From Phaffia rhodozyma (taxonomy: Eukaryota > Basidiomycota > Tremellomycetes > Cystofilobasidiales > Mrakiaceae), in NCBI GenBank assembly GCA_014706385.1, contig JACGZH010000008.1, positions 496,001-560,000 on the forward strand: a stretch of DNA of 64,000 nt, read 5' to 3'. Positions within the stretch are counted from its first letter, which is position 1. Every line of letters begins with the position of its first letter. Positions 10,498 to 22,229 of the stretch are shown here, piece after piece. Made by a program: the position numbers and the translations under genes. A model generated the notes under the pieces. It was not told the origin of the DNA and made no database searches. It saw only the letters and a program-made list of their open reading frames with translations.

Positions 10498-13400
10498 TCA
10501 TTTCTTCGAAGTTACTTTCCACGGCATACGTTTGACCTGGAAGTCACACCCATGTGCAAGAGACAGAGGAGTAAATCTCAGAAAGGGTCAGATTTTTGTA
10601 GGGGGAAAGGAAAAATGGGTAGGACGAGAGAACAGGTCCACACAAAGACGACGAACGAACCTGTTGACCGACGATCGAGCATTGTTTCACCCATTCTTCA
10701 TTAACAATCTCCAACCTCCCACTCTTCTTGCCTACTGTCGTTCTCGAAGGAAACGGTTTGAGGTCATCCTTGACAACCAGGATATCGAACGATTTAAATA
10801 TGAATGATAGGGAAGGATCAGATAAGTCCGAAGTTGTAGTTATCGATTTAGCGCCTAGTGCTATACAAAGAAAGACGACTAGTTCCTACACGTGTGGTAG
10901 AAGGGAACAGAGAGTATTGACCCTCAGCAACCATGAACTCTAGTCAGAAAATAAAAAGAAAACAAAAAGGAGATACATACTCGTTCATTCTTCTTAGGGT
11001 TCAGATACAACATTGTCAGATTCGTAAACGGTCGATGTATATAACTTGGCGTCGATAAGATCAGAGTCTTAACGATGGATCTGTCGACCGACCAACTTGG
11101 GTGAACAAACTGTTGAGAACCGAATGCTTTGAGGTGCTCTGAGAATGGGGTGGACAACATGTATCCTCGCCAACCGTCACCCTATCATTCGGAGAAAACA
11201 GCGGCTCATGAGAATTCATCGGGAACAAGATTGATACTATCAAGAAATATCACTCACATTTGATACGGCGTTCTGGATATAACTCGTCGCCAAGCAGGGA
11301 ATACCCAAAGCCAACGCCTTCAGATATTTTGGTGTCCTACACGGTTGCTCTGCCAATACGAAGACTGCTTTTAGATCGTCCTGTTTCCTTTCCTTTCTGT
11401 ATATGAGTTCTTCTTGAATCGACGTGGTGTCTGAACTGTTTATGACATGGTAGAAATTTTGGAAGTCGTTCCCTACGAGTCCTCCGTTTTCGACGATCGT
11501 ATTTTGAATCTTTGACCGTTCGATTTCGGTCAACGTAGGTGTGGTGAAGATGAAGCCATATCCTGCGAAACATCCCGGTTTGGTCGGACGAGCCACGTCG
11601 TCCACGCTCCCGCTTCGACGAGTGTTTTTAATAGGAGACGAAGCTCTGGCTGTCCCTGAGCCCGTTGCCGATGGATTGGAGCTCGAAACAGGCATGGTGG
11701 TTCTAGGTGTGACGGGTGGTCGGAAAGTCAACAACGCCGGTTCTTGAACGTACATGTCTTCTGTGAAGAGCTTGCGATCGTCCATCTGAGGCACATTCAA
11801 CCTATCTATCACGATATCCCTCATCTTTAGAGTCACTTTCCCTCTCAGTGTTCTTTCGAGCACCTGATCAGGAAGAGACACACTGATCTCTGTATCGGGA
11901 CCGATCCCTTCGGGAGAATCGTAGTCTTCGGCAACAATGAATTGATGTGCTCCATTTGAGCTTGACCAAACAACGTCTCCTTTTCGAAGCATGCATTTTC
12001 GGAGGTCTCTAATGTTGATGTTCGAAGGCTTTGAATTTGGCTCGTCCCAATTTAGAAGGTAGTCGCCAAAGAATCTGGCTTCAACGATCATCCCTCTGTT
12101 GTGATAGATGAAGAAATTTAAAGACACACATTAGCGCAGCGTCGACAACAGTCAGATCAGCTTTCTGTTTCTTAGGATGAACTAACGGCCAGAATGATCC
12201 AGAATCTTTGTACAATCCAAATACTCTCTGTACCCTACCCGAAGCAAAGAGTTGTTGCAGTTGCAAGTCGTCTACTGATGGACGCTCAGTTGACGTCCTT
12301 CTTAGTCGACTAGACTCGCTGGAAACGAGTCGCGTTCGCCTCGGAACATCAATAGTAGGCATCGCAGATAACGGTCTAGCATTTCCGCTCCTTGTGGTCA
12401 TCGCTGTGGCCATAGATAAAGCCGTCGCCGAGAATCCTTCTGTTCTCCACACCGTATCATCCGCGCATTCGATAGTGTCGTCTCTTCCCTCTTCTCCCTG
12501 GTCGCTGTCGGCACAGTCATCGTCTTTTTCGTTAGATTGCTTGGCCTTGAAGCTCGAAGAATGACTAGCAGATCTAGATCCCAGACGCAATTGACCTCTG
12601 CATCGTGTCATTCTGATGGTGGTCGGATTGGAGATGGATTGTTTGGGTGGTTGAGAATTTGGAAGCGTCCTATCTGAATCTTGAACTCGTTTCGAGTGAG
12701 GTGGATCTAACCAGCGAGAGGAGAGATCTGAATCAAGATCTTGTAAAAAGATATTGAACAGGAGCGCGACAAGTACTACTAACCAGTAAGAGATGATACT
12801 GTTGGAGCATCTGGTAGCCCAGGTTTTCCTTTGGTTCGCTGTCTGGTTCTTATGAGCGAACTAGCAGTCGCGGTCTCCTTCTTATCAGCACTACGTGTCC
12901 TTCGCATTTGAACGTCTTCATCGACACGCATTTCTTCACTCTGACCACTGTTCATCCCGTGATCCGCTTCTATAGTCAATAGTTCGGATAGAGATGATTC
13001 TGTTTCACTGGGGATCGTACTGAGACTGCTGTCTGATTCTAGTGTCCCTTGGTTGTTCTGTGTTACCTGTGATTTGCTTACTGCACGTGATGGGGGTGGG
13101 TTGGAGAGCTCAGAAGATTGGGTGGACACAAGTTGTTGAGGAGGGAGAGTTGATCCAAAAACATATTCGTCTTCCTCCTTCTGTTGTTGTTGTTCTTCTT
13201 CTTCCTCCTCCTTGCCACCCTTGTCGCTGATGTCTGCTTTATCGGGCGAGGAATATATGAAAGATGGAACCAATGATGTAGGTTGAGTGTGAACGGGCAC
13301 GGAAAGTGAGCTGGGGGGAAGAGAAGACAATGTTGACTGAGTTTGAACGGCTTCATCAGCTAGCAGCGATCGAGGCAGGTCTTTGACATGAGATGAACCA

Positions 13401-15054
13401 GTAGGTTTAGACTTGTCAAGCACACTTGACCAAGTCGATGGTCTGGAAGAGAATCCTGATGATGAGGGATGATGAATCATGGGCTTAGATAGGTTTGTGG
13501 CGTCTTCTACGTCGGAAGAATTGAACGTCTCGTGATTGCCCTCTGACAAGTTCGACCGGGAATACGAGTCTACATGCAATGGAGATGAGGTCGCTGGGAT
13601 GAACGTATCTTCGCTCGTCAAGGCGAGTCCGGGAGAGCGTACGTGTAAGGTCACAATCGTCTGTTTGGACGATGTTGCGGGAAATTGTTCTGGACGCTTG
13701 GGGGTATCTAGAGCATGATGGAAGTTAGCAACGGGCGCGTTTTTTTGTATCTTCAACGGGAGAAAAGGATTGGATTCGTAGTCTTTTGGTGAATTAATCC
13801 TTCGTCGCTTGTTGAGTGAAACGAGTGACCTCTTTGCTCGATCCTCCGCTACACTTCTCTCCAATAGAGAACCCTCGAAAATACGGTTCTTCGAAGAACC
13901 CCCCTTCTTTAAAGGAGAGAGTGCTTGCTGATATTCTGTTCCGACGTTCTGAGGATCTACTTGGGTGTCCACTTGGGTTCTCGCCGGCGTGGTCTCCCAT
14001 TCGTTGGTTTGTGTTTGTTGAGTTCCCTTGAGAGAACTGGATGCATCGAATGTTTTCTCGTAAAAAACAGCGGAGTCTTCCTCTTCTTCTCCACGCTCCA
14101 TTTTGTTCTCAGCTCCGGCGCTGCCCTCTGTCCAGCCACTCTCATCCAGAGTAATGTCTTTCGAAACAGTTGAGTCTGACGAAAGATACGATCGAGTTCC
14201 GTCAAAACCGACGAATGATGAAAGAACATGTGATCGGAGGTCTTTTGTTTGGGAAGGATCATCCGGGAGAAGAGGAGGTGTAGTGGAAGGAGCAAAAGCA
14301 CTGGGTACACTGGCAGGAGAGTCTGACGATTGACGATCTGAATTCGTTGGAGCCGGACTAGGTAATCTTGGAGGATGGCTTGACTTGGATGGACTCTCCA
14401 AGCCTTGAGTGATTGATGTGTCGAGTTCAAGGAGGCTTTCTTCGAGAGCAGGATTGAAAAGGCTTCGTGGAAAAGTCTCGTCCGAGATAACGTTGGCCGG
14501 GGCGCTATATGGATATATGGTATGATCTGAATGGGTAATTTGGGAGTTATAGCCTAGAGCTTGAAGTACTCCTGGGTCTCTGGCGAATGAATGAATGCAT
14601 TGAGATAGCGATTGATCGTAGACACTCGTTTGATCGTATGAGATAGGTTGGGACTGCGATCCGTAAGACGACTTCGACAGAGATTCCTTGTCCACAGCGG
14701 CAGAACTACAAATCGCGGAAACAAGGGGAGTAAGTGGCTTCTCCATCTATACCTTGTTCAAATTTTCTGGCATGCTTACAGAACTTCTGGAACCATGCTT
14801 TTAGAGCGTATTGGACCCAATGTAGAAGATGGTCGAGAAGGATTGACTATCGACATATTCCGAGGGAGCCGCTGAGACTGGGAGCTGGACCCTATAGCTT
14901 GGAAGACCCCATTGTCCCGGACAACAGGGGGAGGAACGAGTACTTCTGATTGGTTGTAAGAGAAGGTTTCCTCAAAGTTGGTCTCTTGAGACGAAGATTG
15001 AGATCGATGACGCTTTTGAGACGATCTGGTTCGAGGTAGGGAGTCCTGCTGCAT
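10498..15054 (-). CDS. DNA-damage checkpoint mediator of the Crb2/Rad9/53BP1 type (Tudor-like region plus tandem BRCT)
   Basis: Nuclear scaffold that links damaged chromatin to checkpoint kinases. The product is about 1,300 residues. The N-terminal half is disordered and rich in SQ/TQ sites, the ATM/ATR target motif. Then comes a Tudor-like module (RVQRVFGLYKDSGSFWPL joined across an intron to MIVEARFFGDYLLNWDEP and MLRKGDVVWSSSNG, about 12250-11950). Tandem BRCT repeats follow: PGCFAGYGFIFTTPTLTEIE (about 11575), GWRGYMLSTPFSEHLKAFG (about 11150), ELVVFLCIALGAKSITTTSD (about 10890) and the closing LEIVNEEWVKQCSIVGQ (about 10700). The last exon after a final intron ends WKVTSKK with a stop at 10498. 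The N-terminal exon joins from PEVL to SAAVDKESL by skipping 14778 to about 14706. The start at 15054 is tentative: an in-frame exon extends upstream to about 15095. Crb2, Rad9 and 53BP1 share this architecture. Confidence 0.85.
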
Positions 15055-15461
15055 GTCTTGACTGGACGCGGTCGCGACGAAGAAGGATTGGGAACACTGA
15101 AACAAAGATGTGAGCGAACGGAAGAAAGAATGCGACCTATCAAGCCACACCAAACACAACACAATCCACACTCACCGTCTCCTTGGATCCTTTCTATCTG
15201 GGCTCGGCTAGAAAGAAGACATGGTCAGTTAGGACGAGATAGGATGAGGTCTAGCTTTGGTCGTGTATGTTTAATGAGGAACGCGTACGGATCACGTGAC
15301 CTGAGCCACCCCCGATCAGCCCATTTGACTTGGGCATAATTGGGGTTTTGTTGAAATACCTGCCCATTCCTCCACACCCACAATCTCACCTTCTCTCCAT
15401 CCTCCGACCGTCATCTTGGATCTCTCAGTGCCTCGTCTCTTGAGCTCCTTTGTTGTCAAGC
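15055..15461. promoter_or_regulatory. Divergent promoter with MCB and E-box elements
   Basis: This spacer lies between the checkpoint mediator (-) and the AAGAB-like gene (+). ACGCGT (15281-15286) matches the MluI cell-cycle box bound by MBF in yeasts. TCACGTGA (15292-15299) is a palindromic bHLH/CPF1-type site. An MCB suits a cell-cycle or DNA-damage gene, but both are short motifs and function is inferred. A 5' exon of the checkpoint gene may occupy 15175-15220. Confidence 0.45.
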
Positions 15462-17079
15462 ATGGATACCCCTACACCTGAGAGCTCGATACTGGTATAT
15501 ACCCATTCTGAGAGTCAGGCAACAGAATTTCTGACTCGTAAGCGTCTCTGTTACCTTTCTGTTTCCTCATATCATATCATACTTCAGCCTCGTATTGATC
15601 GGGTTTCTGTTTTGTCTGTCTGATTGACTCACTTGCACTCGCGTCTTCAGGCCTGCTCTCACATGCTTCGACACGCGCTTCTTTTAGTCGTGATCAAGAC
15701 CATGGTTACTACGTCCCTTTGAAGATCGATAACAAGTACTACTCAGCAGATGTCTGGTTCGTCGTTAGGATAGTCGCCCAAGGGGAACCAGGGGTCAGTT
15801 GGGAGATCGACGAGGAAGAGGAGATCCCGGTGCTAATATATTTATTGCCTGAAGTGTGTTCTGTTCATTTGATCTGCGCCTTGTTTTGTTTCTTCCTATA
15901 TCTTGCTGACAAAGAAACCATGGATATTACCAACAGGTTATATCAACCACTGAAGCATACAATGGAGTTCCTCCTCAGATTCAAGCAATTCTTCAGACGA
16001 ACGAACCTGATGTTTCCTTAGCAATCCGAACGTCGTCCTCCGATGGATCTCTGACTGAGCTACCGCCTAAACTTGTTCATGCATTCGATGAGCAAAATAT
16101 CGAAGTCATTGAAGAATGTGCTCCTCTAGATGAAGATGAAGTTGCCCGTAGTATGTACTTCTATGCTATGGGTTCCAAAAAGCTAGATGGTTGATCACGT
16201 ATCTCACTGTACTCTTGGTCCCCAACAGATTTACCTCCCCATGAACAAATTCTTCAAACCCTCCAAACTCACATTTGGCCTTCACTTACGCTCAAAGCAA
16301 CGGGCCCATCGGCATTGTCCGACATGTCTAGTACCTCTTTCTCCCTTGGACTATCTCCCCCGCCGACACTCAATCGGTTGCCATCTCAATCGCCTTCGCT
16401 TGAAGATGCCGAGAAGTCTTTCTTCTCCGATTCTGATGAGGAGGTTCTTGATGGAGACGAACCAGGGTATGTCTCCCTCGAGGGAGATGGTGTCAATCCA
16501 GCCGCCGGGGATGACGACGAGTTTGGGGAACTTCAGAGCGCAGTACAACTGGCCATGGGAATGGAGGAGGAATTTGAACGGGGTGGAAATGAGGCTAACA
16601 GCTGGAAATTCAAACAATCCACCGAACCCCTAGCAATGGATGTCCGTGAAGATAATTGGGAGTCGTTTCCCGATCAACATTCTTCCTCATTTCTAGCGTC
16701 GATACCGGCAATGACAACAACGGTAGCTGGCCCCTCCTCGGACTTGTCACCAATTCGTACCATGTCGTCGAGCTCTTCCCTCGATCCGTTCAATCTACCG
16801 CCTCAGCATCTCCGCCCAGATCCCACTCCTCAAGACCGTCAGTTTTCAGATACGTTCACGCCCTCTCTAATAAACTCGTCTTTGAACGTTCCAACGTCGT
16901 CAAGTGTCTCGTCAAGCTTCAAACCTCCGCCAGAGAATGGGGAACTTGAGGACTCGGATTTAACGAGTACGTTTCACTCGCTCAGAGCACTCAGAGAGGA
17001 ATTGATGAAAGTAGAGGATGAGGACGAGCGAAAAGAACTGGCGGGCAAGGTCGTAATGGATCTATTTGGAGGGTTCTGA
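15462..17079 (+). CDS. Alpha/gamma-adaptin-binding protein p34 (AAGAB/Irc6-like)
   Basis: Predicted cytosolic chaperone-like factor for clathrin adaptor complexes. The first exon begins MDTPTPESSILVYTHSESQA, the beta strand that opens the small-GTPase-like domain of AAGAB and Irc6. Further exons give YYSADVWFVVRIVAQGEPGV and QNIEVIEECAPLDEDEVAR, with the IEVIE strand expected near the end of that domain. A long acidic and serine-rich linker follows. The C-terminal helix LRALREELMKVEDEDERKEL and the ending VVMDLFGGF resemble the short conserved C-terminal helix of AAGAB. About 430 residues and at least four introns. The family call rests on pattern and architecture, since the sequences diverge strongly. 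Confidence 0.7.
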
Positions 17080-17250
17080 AGATCGACAGGGTTCAATGGT
17101 CTTCCTTCTCATAATATAGTAATCAATGCCTTGCGATACTCCTCCTTGGCTCTGTAATAAGTATAAAAGATGCGAGATAATATGACTACTGTACTCTCGT
17201 GATTATCTTGACACCGAAGTTTGACAGATCATGGACAAAAGACGTCATGT

Positions 17251-18508
17251 CTATCCAAGAGGAGCGGAATTAGCACCAGTAGCTCCCCACTTCCGTATCG
17301 GGGCAGCTCCCTGACCACCCCTGTTGGCGCCTGAACCGAAACCACCTCTTCCACCTCTTCCACCTCCTCCACCTCCACCTCTGCCTCCACCTCCACCTCT
17401 GCCTCCACCTCCACCTCTGCCTCCACCTCCTCCACCCCCTCTGCCTCCCCTTCCGCCGCCTCTGCTTCCACCCCTTCCACCCCGGTCGGAGGATTCACCT
17501 CCTCCACCTCTTCTGACCTTCTTTCTTCGTTCCTCTCCATCCTCCCACCCTTTACCAGACACCGCAGGATACGATCCATTATCACCTGCATCGTCCCTCG
17601 ATCGTTTGCCTCCAGAGCCATTCTCCATAGCGGATGCCAAAGCGCCTCCCATACCGAGCTCTTTCCTCATCTCTTCGTTCTTCTTGGTGATCTTGGCCTT
17701 TCGGTTCTCTCCGGCTCCTCCGCCACCAGTGGTTAGCTCGATGTTGAGCAGTTTGGTAGAGTGTGGGAAGGGAGACTGGTGAAGAAGGAGAGCGGCTTGG
17801 TGCGGTGGGGCGGCTTTAAACCTGTTTGATTAGGGAAATGTTTGAACCAGCAGGAAGATGTTTCTTTGGTTTAGTGGTTGGATCATGTGAGAAAAGTAAT
17901 CATATGAGAATGACTGACTCAATAAAGGCGATTCCTCGACTCTTGCCTGAATTTTTTGGTTGACCAGGCTGAGGCTTCTCCGTCAATAGTCGAACTTGAG
18001 GTTTTTCCTTGACCTTATCCTCGAAGAATTCTTCCACATCGACCACTTTGGCATCTCGAGGAAGGTTACCTGTTAGATAAAGATAGCATGCGTAGAGCAA
18101 GTTGATGAAAAGATTAGGTTCAAAGAACCGCACACGTATACTGCCTTCTGAAGAGAAATAGAAAGAAAGAGCTCAAGAACAACACCCACCGACAAACAAG
18201 ATGAACCGAGACTTTGCCATCTTCTTTTTCGGCTCTGCTGTCTTTTCGTCACCCTCAGCAGCAGAGGTAGTGATAGGCTTCTCTTTTTGATCCTTCTTTA
18301 CTGCCGGTCCGACCTTCTTTCCGCTTTCTTTACTCTTCTTAGCCTTGACAGCCTCGATCTGAGCAGTCAAGTTTTCAACAGTCTCCTCTTCGTCGTCTTC
18401 ATCCCCGATGAAATCCTCGGGCTCTTCCGCCTTTCCTTTTCCTTTGGATCCTTTAGGGTGATGTTTTGCAGCTTTTTGTTCCTTCTTGGACAGTTTTGGA
18501 GCGACCAT
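17251..18508 (-). CDS. NOP6: Nop6-like RNA-binding protein (RRM plus RGG tail)
   Basis: Probably a nucleolar protein for 40S ribosome biogenesis, by likeness to yeast Nop6. The start MVAPKLSKKEQKAAKHHPKG is basic and followed by an acidic stretch (EPEDFIGDEDDEEETVENL). One RRM follows across introns: SRFILFVGNLPRDAKVVDVE carries the RNP2-type strand, and SGKSRGIAFIEF (about 17935) is RNP1. Then come KAAPPHQAALLLHQSPFPHS and LLNIELTTGGGG, the last strand. The C-terminus (about 17490-17330) is a long GGRGG-type tail that ends KWGATGANSAPLG. The start at 18508 is 162 bp from the divergent SET-domain gene. Two other frames across the GGC-rich tail are open but repetitive and are taken as shadows. 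Confidence 0.8.
17335..17485 (-). repeat. Degenerate GGN-rich tract coding the RGG tail
   Basis: The plus strand reads as CCACCTCC and CTGCCTCCA units. The minus strand codes Arg-Gly-Gly repeats in the Nop6-like frame. All three minus-strand frames are long here because of the triplet periodicity. The tract is prone to slippage. Confidence 0.8.
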
Positions 18509-18670
18509 GTTTGCAATTTTGTCGGCTGGATGGTTGATTGTTGATGGACGATTGAAAATTGAGATAAAAATTTTGACTGATAAGATTGTGAACGAAAAGT
18601 TTGAACCCTAACAACTTTCCTTTTTTCCCCCGACGACAACATCGACCAGCGTGTATACTTGCCAACAACG
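18509..18670. promoter_or_regulatory. Short bidirectional promoter, NOP6 / SET gene
   Basis: Only 162 bp separate two divergent start codons, so the promoters must overlap. The segment is AT-rich on the NOP6 side and ends in a pyrimidine tract (about 18616-18632) before the SET-gene ATG. Confidence 0.55.
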
Positions 18671-20542
18671 ATGACCACTTCTTCTCCGTCCTCCTCCACC
18701 CTCGAGCAAGACTGGCAGAGTCTGATCAGATGGCTCACCGAAGAACATGGCATGGAAAACCTCTATGTGTCGTGTGAAGAAATCCCTGGTGCGTAAAGCT
18801 GCGGTGAGTTTTCCTCGCGTCCTTTTCAATGAACATCTGATTGAACTCGACTTCTTGCTTCCTTCTTTCTTTCGTCTGTCTCCAAGGCGCCGGTAGAGGA
18901 ATCTACCAAACGGCAAGCTTCCCTTATAACAAGTTCGCTCCTCCAAGCAACGTTCTCTCCATACCTACATCAGCACTCATCAATGCGCACACTCTTCGAA
19001 CCCATTATCCGTCCCAATTCACGCCTCTACCGTTAACGAAATCAAAGAAAGCGAGTTCTAGCCGATCGAAGACTTCCCTCGAGAAAGCGCAGACTGAGGA
19101 CGGAGAACCCGACGAGATCTATCCGTTGACAGCCACTCAGCTTGTCACCCTCCATCTAGCATTGCACAACCCGAATCAACCGGCTTTAAGCTCTCTCAGT
19201 ACCCAGGATCCTTGGGCACCTTTTTTGAAGGTTCTTCCACAAAGTTTCAGATGGCATCACCCTTTGACATGGCTTGTTGCCGAGGTAGATCAAGAGGGAG
19301 ATCAGGAGGCTCCAGGAATGAAGAGGTGGAGAGATCTAGAACGTTTCTTGCCGAAGGAGGTGCGGAGATTGGTTCAAGACGTTGAAAAAAGGTTTTGGGA
19401 AGATGTGAAAGTGTTGAAGACAGTGTTGGTGCGTATTCTATCCTTTAGTTCTTTTTGTTCAGTATCTTTGATCTCTGATAAACTGCTTTCTCATTGCGCT
19501 TTGTTCTGACCTCCTTCTTCCTCTTTTCTTCTCCATAGAAAACCCACCCAACATACTCTTCAACAGACTTATCAACCTCTCTTTCTCAGAGCTCCCTTCT
19601 CTGGGCCTGGTTGAATGTTAACACTCGATGTCTCTCGTTCCCTCTGCTGCTCGAGCCTTCCTCCGGCACAAATGATCTCACTCTCGCGCCCATCCTCGAC
19701 ATGGCGAACCATTCTTCCTCCTCGACGCCCATTCCTTGTACACTCCCTTCGTCTGTTCCCGCTTCGAAAGCGAGTACTTACGTCCTTCCTGCTTCAGAAG
19801 ATCAGCCGGACCCGAGATCGGATGGACAGAACGACTCAAAGCGAGAAGTGTTGCTACAGTATGGGCCCCATGAGGACGGGTTCTTGATGGCAGAGTATGG
19901 ATTCGTGTGCTATCCGCCTGACGAAGAAGGTCGAGGTGGGAACGAGTGGAACGAGGTTTGTGTCGATCGATGGGTCGAAGAGATTGTCAGTAGTTTGGGG
20001 TCCGAAGGTGCGAAACGGAAGGAAATCTTGGAGGAAGAAAGGTACTGGGGGTAAGGTTTACTTCTTATGTCCTTCTCATCCCGTGTAGAGGTATCCCTCT
20101 CCCTTCTTTCTGTTCTGATATCGTTTTCGTCGTTTTCTATGATGGACCAAACAGACAATACACGTTGCATCTCTCTTCTACACCTCATCCATCCCACAAC
20201 CTCATCACCGCTCTCCGTCTCCTCCTACTTCCTGTTCCTTCAAGCTCCTCGACAGACATCCAAGCATGGCGTGACACTATCCTCGGTTACTTACCTTTCG
20301 TATCCGACGCTAATGAATCCTCCGTCCGATCCGAGCTCGCGCGGATATGTACAGCCGTCGAGATCGAAGCCGCCGAGGGAGAGAGCACACTGGATGGCCT
20401 TGTCGCAAGCGTGGAGAGAGCAGAAGAGGCGGAAGAAGGAGAATGGAAGTTTTCAGTACAATCTGTCAGGCAACTATGGAGAGAAAGACAGAGGATTGCG
20501 AGAGGTGTCAAGGAGGCTGTTGAGGAGGGTGTGGAGTTTTAA
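18671..20542 (+). CDS. SET-domain protein (SETD3/RKM-like lysine or histidine methyltransferase)
   Basis: Predicted S-adenosylmethionine-dependent methyltransferase of the class with a split SET domain and a Rubisco-LSMT-like substrate-binding domain. The start MTTSSPSSSTLEQDWQSLIR leads to VSCEEIPGAGRGIYQT (about 18760-18910), the GxGRG motif that opens SET domains. Much later, WLNVNTRCLSF and LAPILDMANHSS (about 19605-19725) match the NxR and D-x-x-NH segments of the catalytic SET-C part. LLQYGPHEDGFLMAEYGFV (about 19850-19905) matches the YG..N/S..LL..YGF segment. A C-terminal helical region ends at 20542. About 540 residues with three introns. Yeast Rkm enzymes methylate ribosomal proteins and SETD3 methylates actin; the substrate here is unknown. 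Confidence 0.85.
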
Positions 20543-20768
20543 GGTTGCGTCTATCAAAATCTTAGATCCATGTCTTCTTGTCCGATCACACAAACATATG
20601 AGGTCTTTGAGCTGTTTTGAAGTTTACCTAGCCAAGTTTGAATCGAGTCTGAATTATCCTGAAAGAAACCATTCATATATGACCAAAAGCCGGATTGAAC
20701 CCAGAGGGATCGAGAGAAGAGAAGGTGCAAACGGGGTATCTCATTTCTCTTCCAGATCTCCCTCTATA

Positions 20769-22229
20769 TTAACTCAATCGATCCCACATGTCCTCGTCAT
20801 CTTCCGTCAACCCGTCTCTTCCTCTATCACCACCCACCGGTCCAACCCCCCTCCTAGGAGGCTCAGCTTGTACCGGTACATACCCCGCGCCGTCTCCTCC
20901 TACCGAGCCAGCTCTCGCCCCGGTAATCAGTCGACCAGCCTCTTCGTCCTCGAGATCAAGATCGAGCGCATAAGCTGCTTGACGGGCCGAGGAAAGATCT
21001 ATCGGTGTCGGATTTGTCAGAAGGGATGTCCCGGATCTAAATGACATTGGCCAGATTGATCATCATAGTAAAGACAAGAATACAAGATTAGAGGTATTCC
21101 ATAATCATGCGCGAGAGAGAGGAGGTAATCGGAAGGAAATCGGCGCACCTTCTCATCAACACAGCCAGCCGTCCGAATTGAAACACATTCCTAACAACGA
21201 GGATCACATCATCCAGGACTTCCTCTCGACTACTACAAGGTGTCCAAAATACGACGAGTAGAGTAATGATACAGAACAACGTGATCAATAGATCTAGAAG
21301 GTTGAATATTGATTGGTAAAATTGCTTGAGTTGAAATGAAGATAACGCAGATGCGTCCCAGAAGAGGAGGAAAGGAGGTTGAAACACGAGTCAGTCAGAG
21401 GACGGCGATTGGCGAGGTTAATCAGAGAAAGGCGAACGAACTCGACCGAACGCGACGAGCCTGATTCCTACTTCAAGGATCATCACCAGATTCACTACTA
21501 CTTCCAAGATATAAAACGAGATTGGTGGACATTCACTTTGTAGAGAGAGAACGACGGTGGTGATCGATAGAGCGGCCATTCCTAGCTGTATCATCCAAAG
21601 AGTTGTTAGAGGAGAGCAAGACAAGTATATAAGCTAGTTGATCGCCTCGATTATTAAAATCTTCGAGTGAAGAGGACAAACATATAAGATGATATATGAT
21701 CTCTGTGAGTCACATAAACCGATTCCCAAGATCATAGAACAAGCATGAGCCTTCAGCAGAATGAATGTTATGTCCACCAGCCATATATGAACGAACCGAA
21801 TGAACTATACGACTATAGTGATTTCCAAGAAGAAAAAATTCCACCCCGCCCAACCGAGTGTTAGAGCACTTTGCGTTTCTTTTTAAGATGTGATTACAGA
21901 TGGATCTCTAAGCAGGATGACTTACTTTGCAAACCCTTTGATGACTTCTGGTCGGGAAAGCCTATATTGAGAACCTAATGGCCTGTGATAGTCGCACCAT
22001 CCCGAGCAAGCCGAAAGCGAGGTCGTGCGTGAGCATTCATCCAACATCAAAGGAAGCGGCAAGAGAGAGAGAATAAAGGAATCAACCCGTCCTGTGTGGG
22101 ATATCCTTCTCCAGGCGAACGTTCGTGTCCACGCTCTGGGTCGACGACCGAGTTAGAATCCCATTCGTCTTCTGTTGATTGATCAAAAACGACTTCATTA
22201 TCTGCCGAGCTGGGTCTGTTGTTGGCCAT
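20769..22229 (-). CDS. Voltage-sensor-like four-helix membrane protein
   Basis: An unnamed fungal protein resembling an isolated ion-channel voltage-sensing domain. The start MANNRPSSADNEVVFDQSTE is acidic and cytosolic. Hydrophobic segments follow: IQLGMAALSITTVVLSL (about 21570), SFYILEVVVNLVMILEVGIR (about 21480, with acidic residues as in S2), NLLDLLITLFCIITLLVVFW (about 21270, with the Asp typical of S3) and VVRNVFQFGRLAVLMRR (about 21180, with spaced arginines as in S4). Splicing at 21146 joins to SGTSLLTNPTPIDLSSARQA, and a soluble acidic tail ends MWDRLS. No pore helices S5-S6 are seen. Exons between about 21650 and 22000 are unresolved and could add a helix. It could be a proton-channel (Hv1) relative, but S4 lacks the RxWRxxR signature. 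Function unknown. Confidence 0.6.

Noticed and set aside
10133..10522. Minus-strand frame coding a repeated octapeptide (SIRLSVYP)
   Set aside because: It is the 8-bp minisatellite read in one frame. It has no independent start context or flanking coding sequence, and the 3' exon of the checkpoint gene overlaps it in another frame.
17324..17782. Proline-rich plus-strand frame and Val-Glu-Ala minus-strand frame
   Set aside because: Both are triplet-repeat shadows of the RGG tail in the Nop6-like gene, which has a proper RRM upstream and is preferred.
20680..20780. tRNA B-box-like sequence on the minus strand (GGTTCAATCC)
   Set aside because: There is no matching A-box and no acceptor-stem pairing at the right distance. 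I found no convincing tRNA anywhere, though a covariance-model scan would be decisive.
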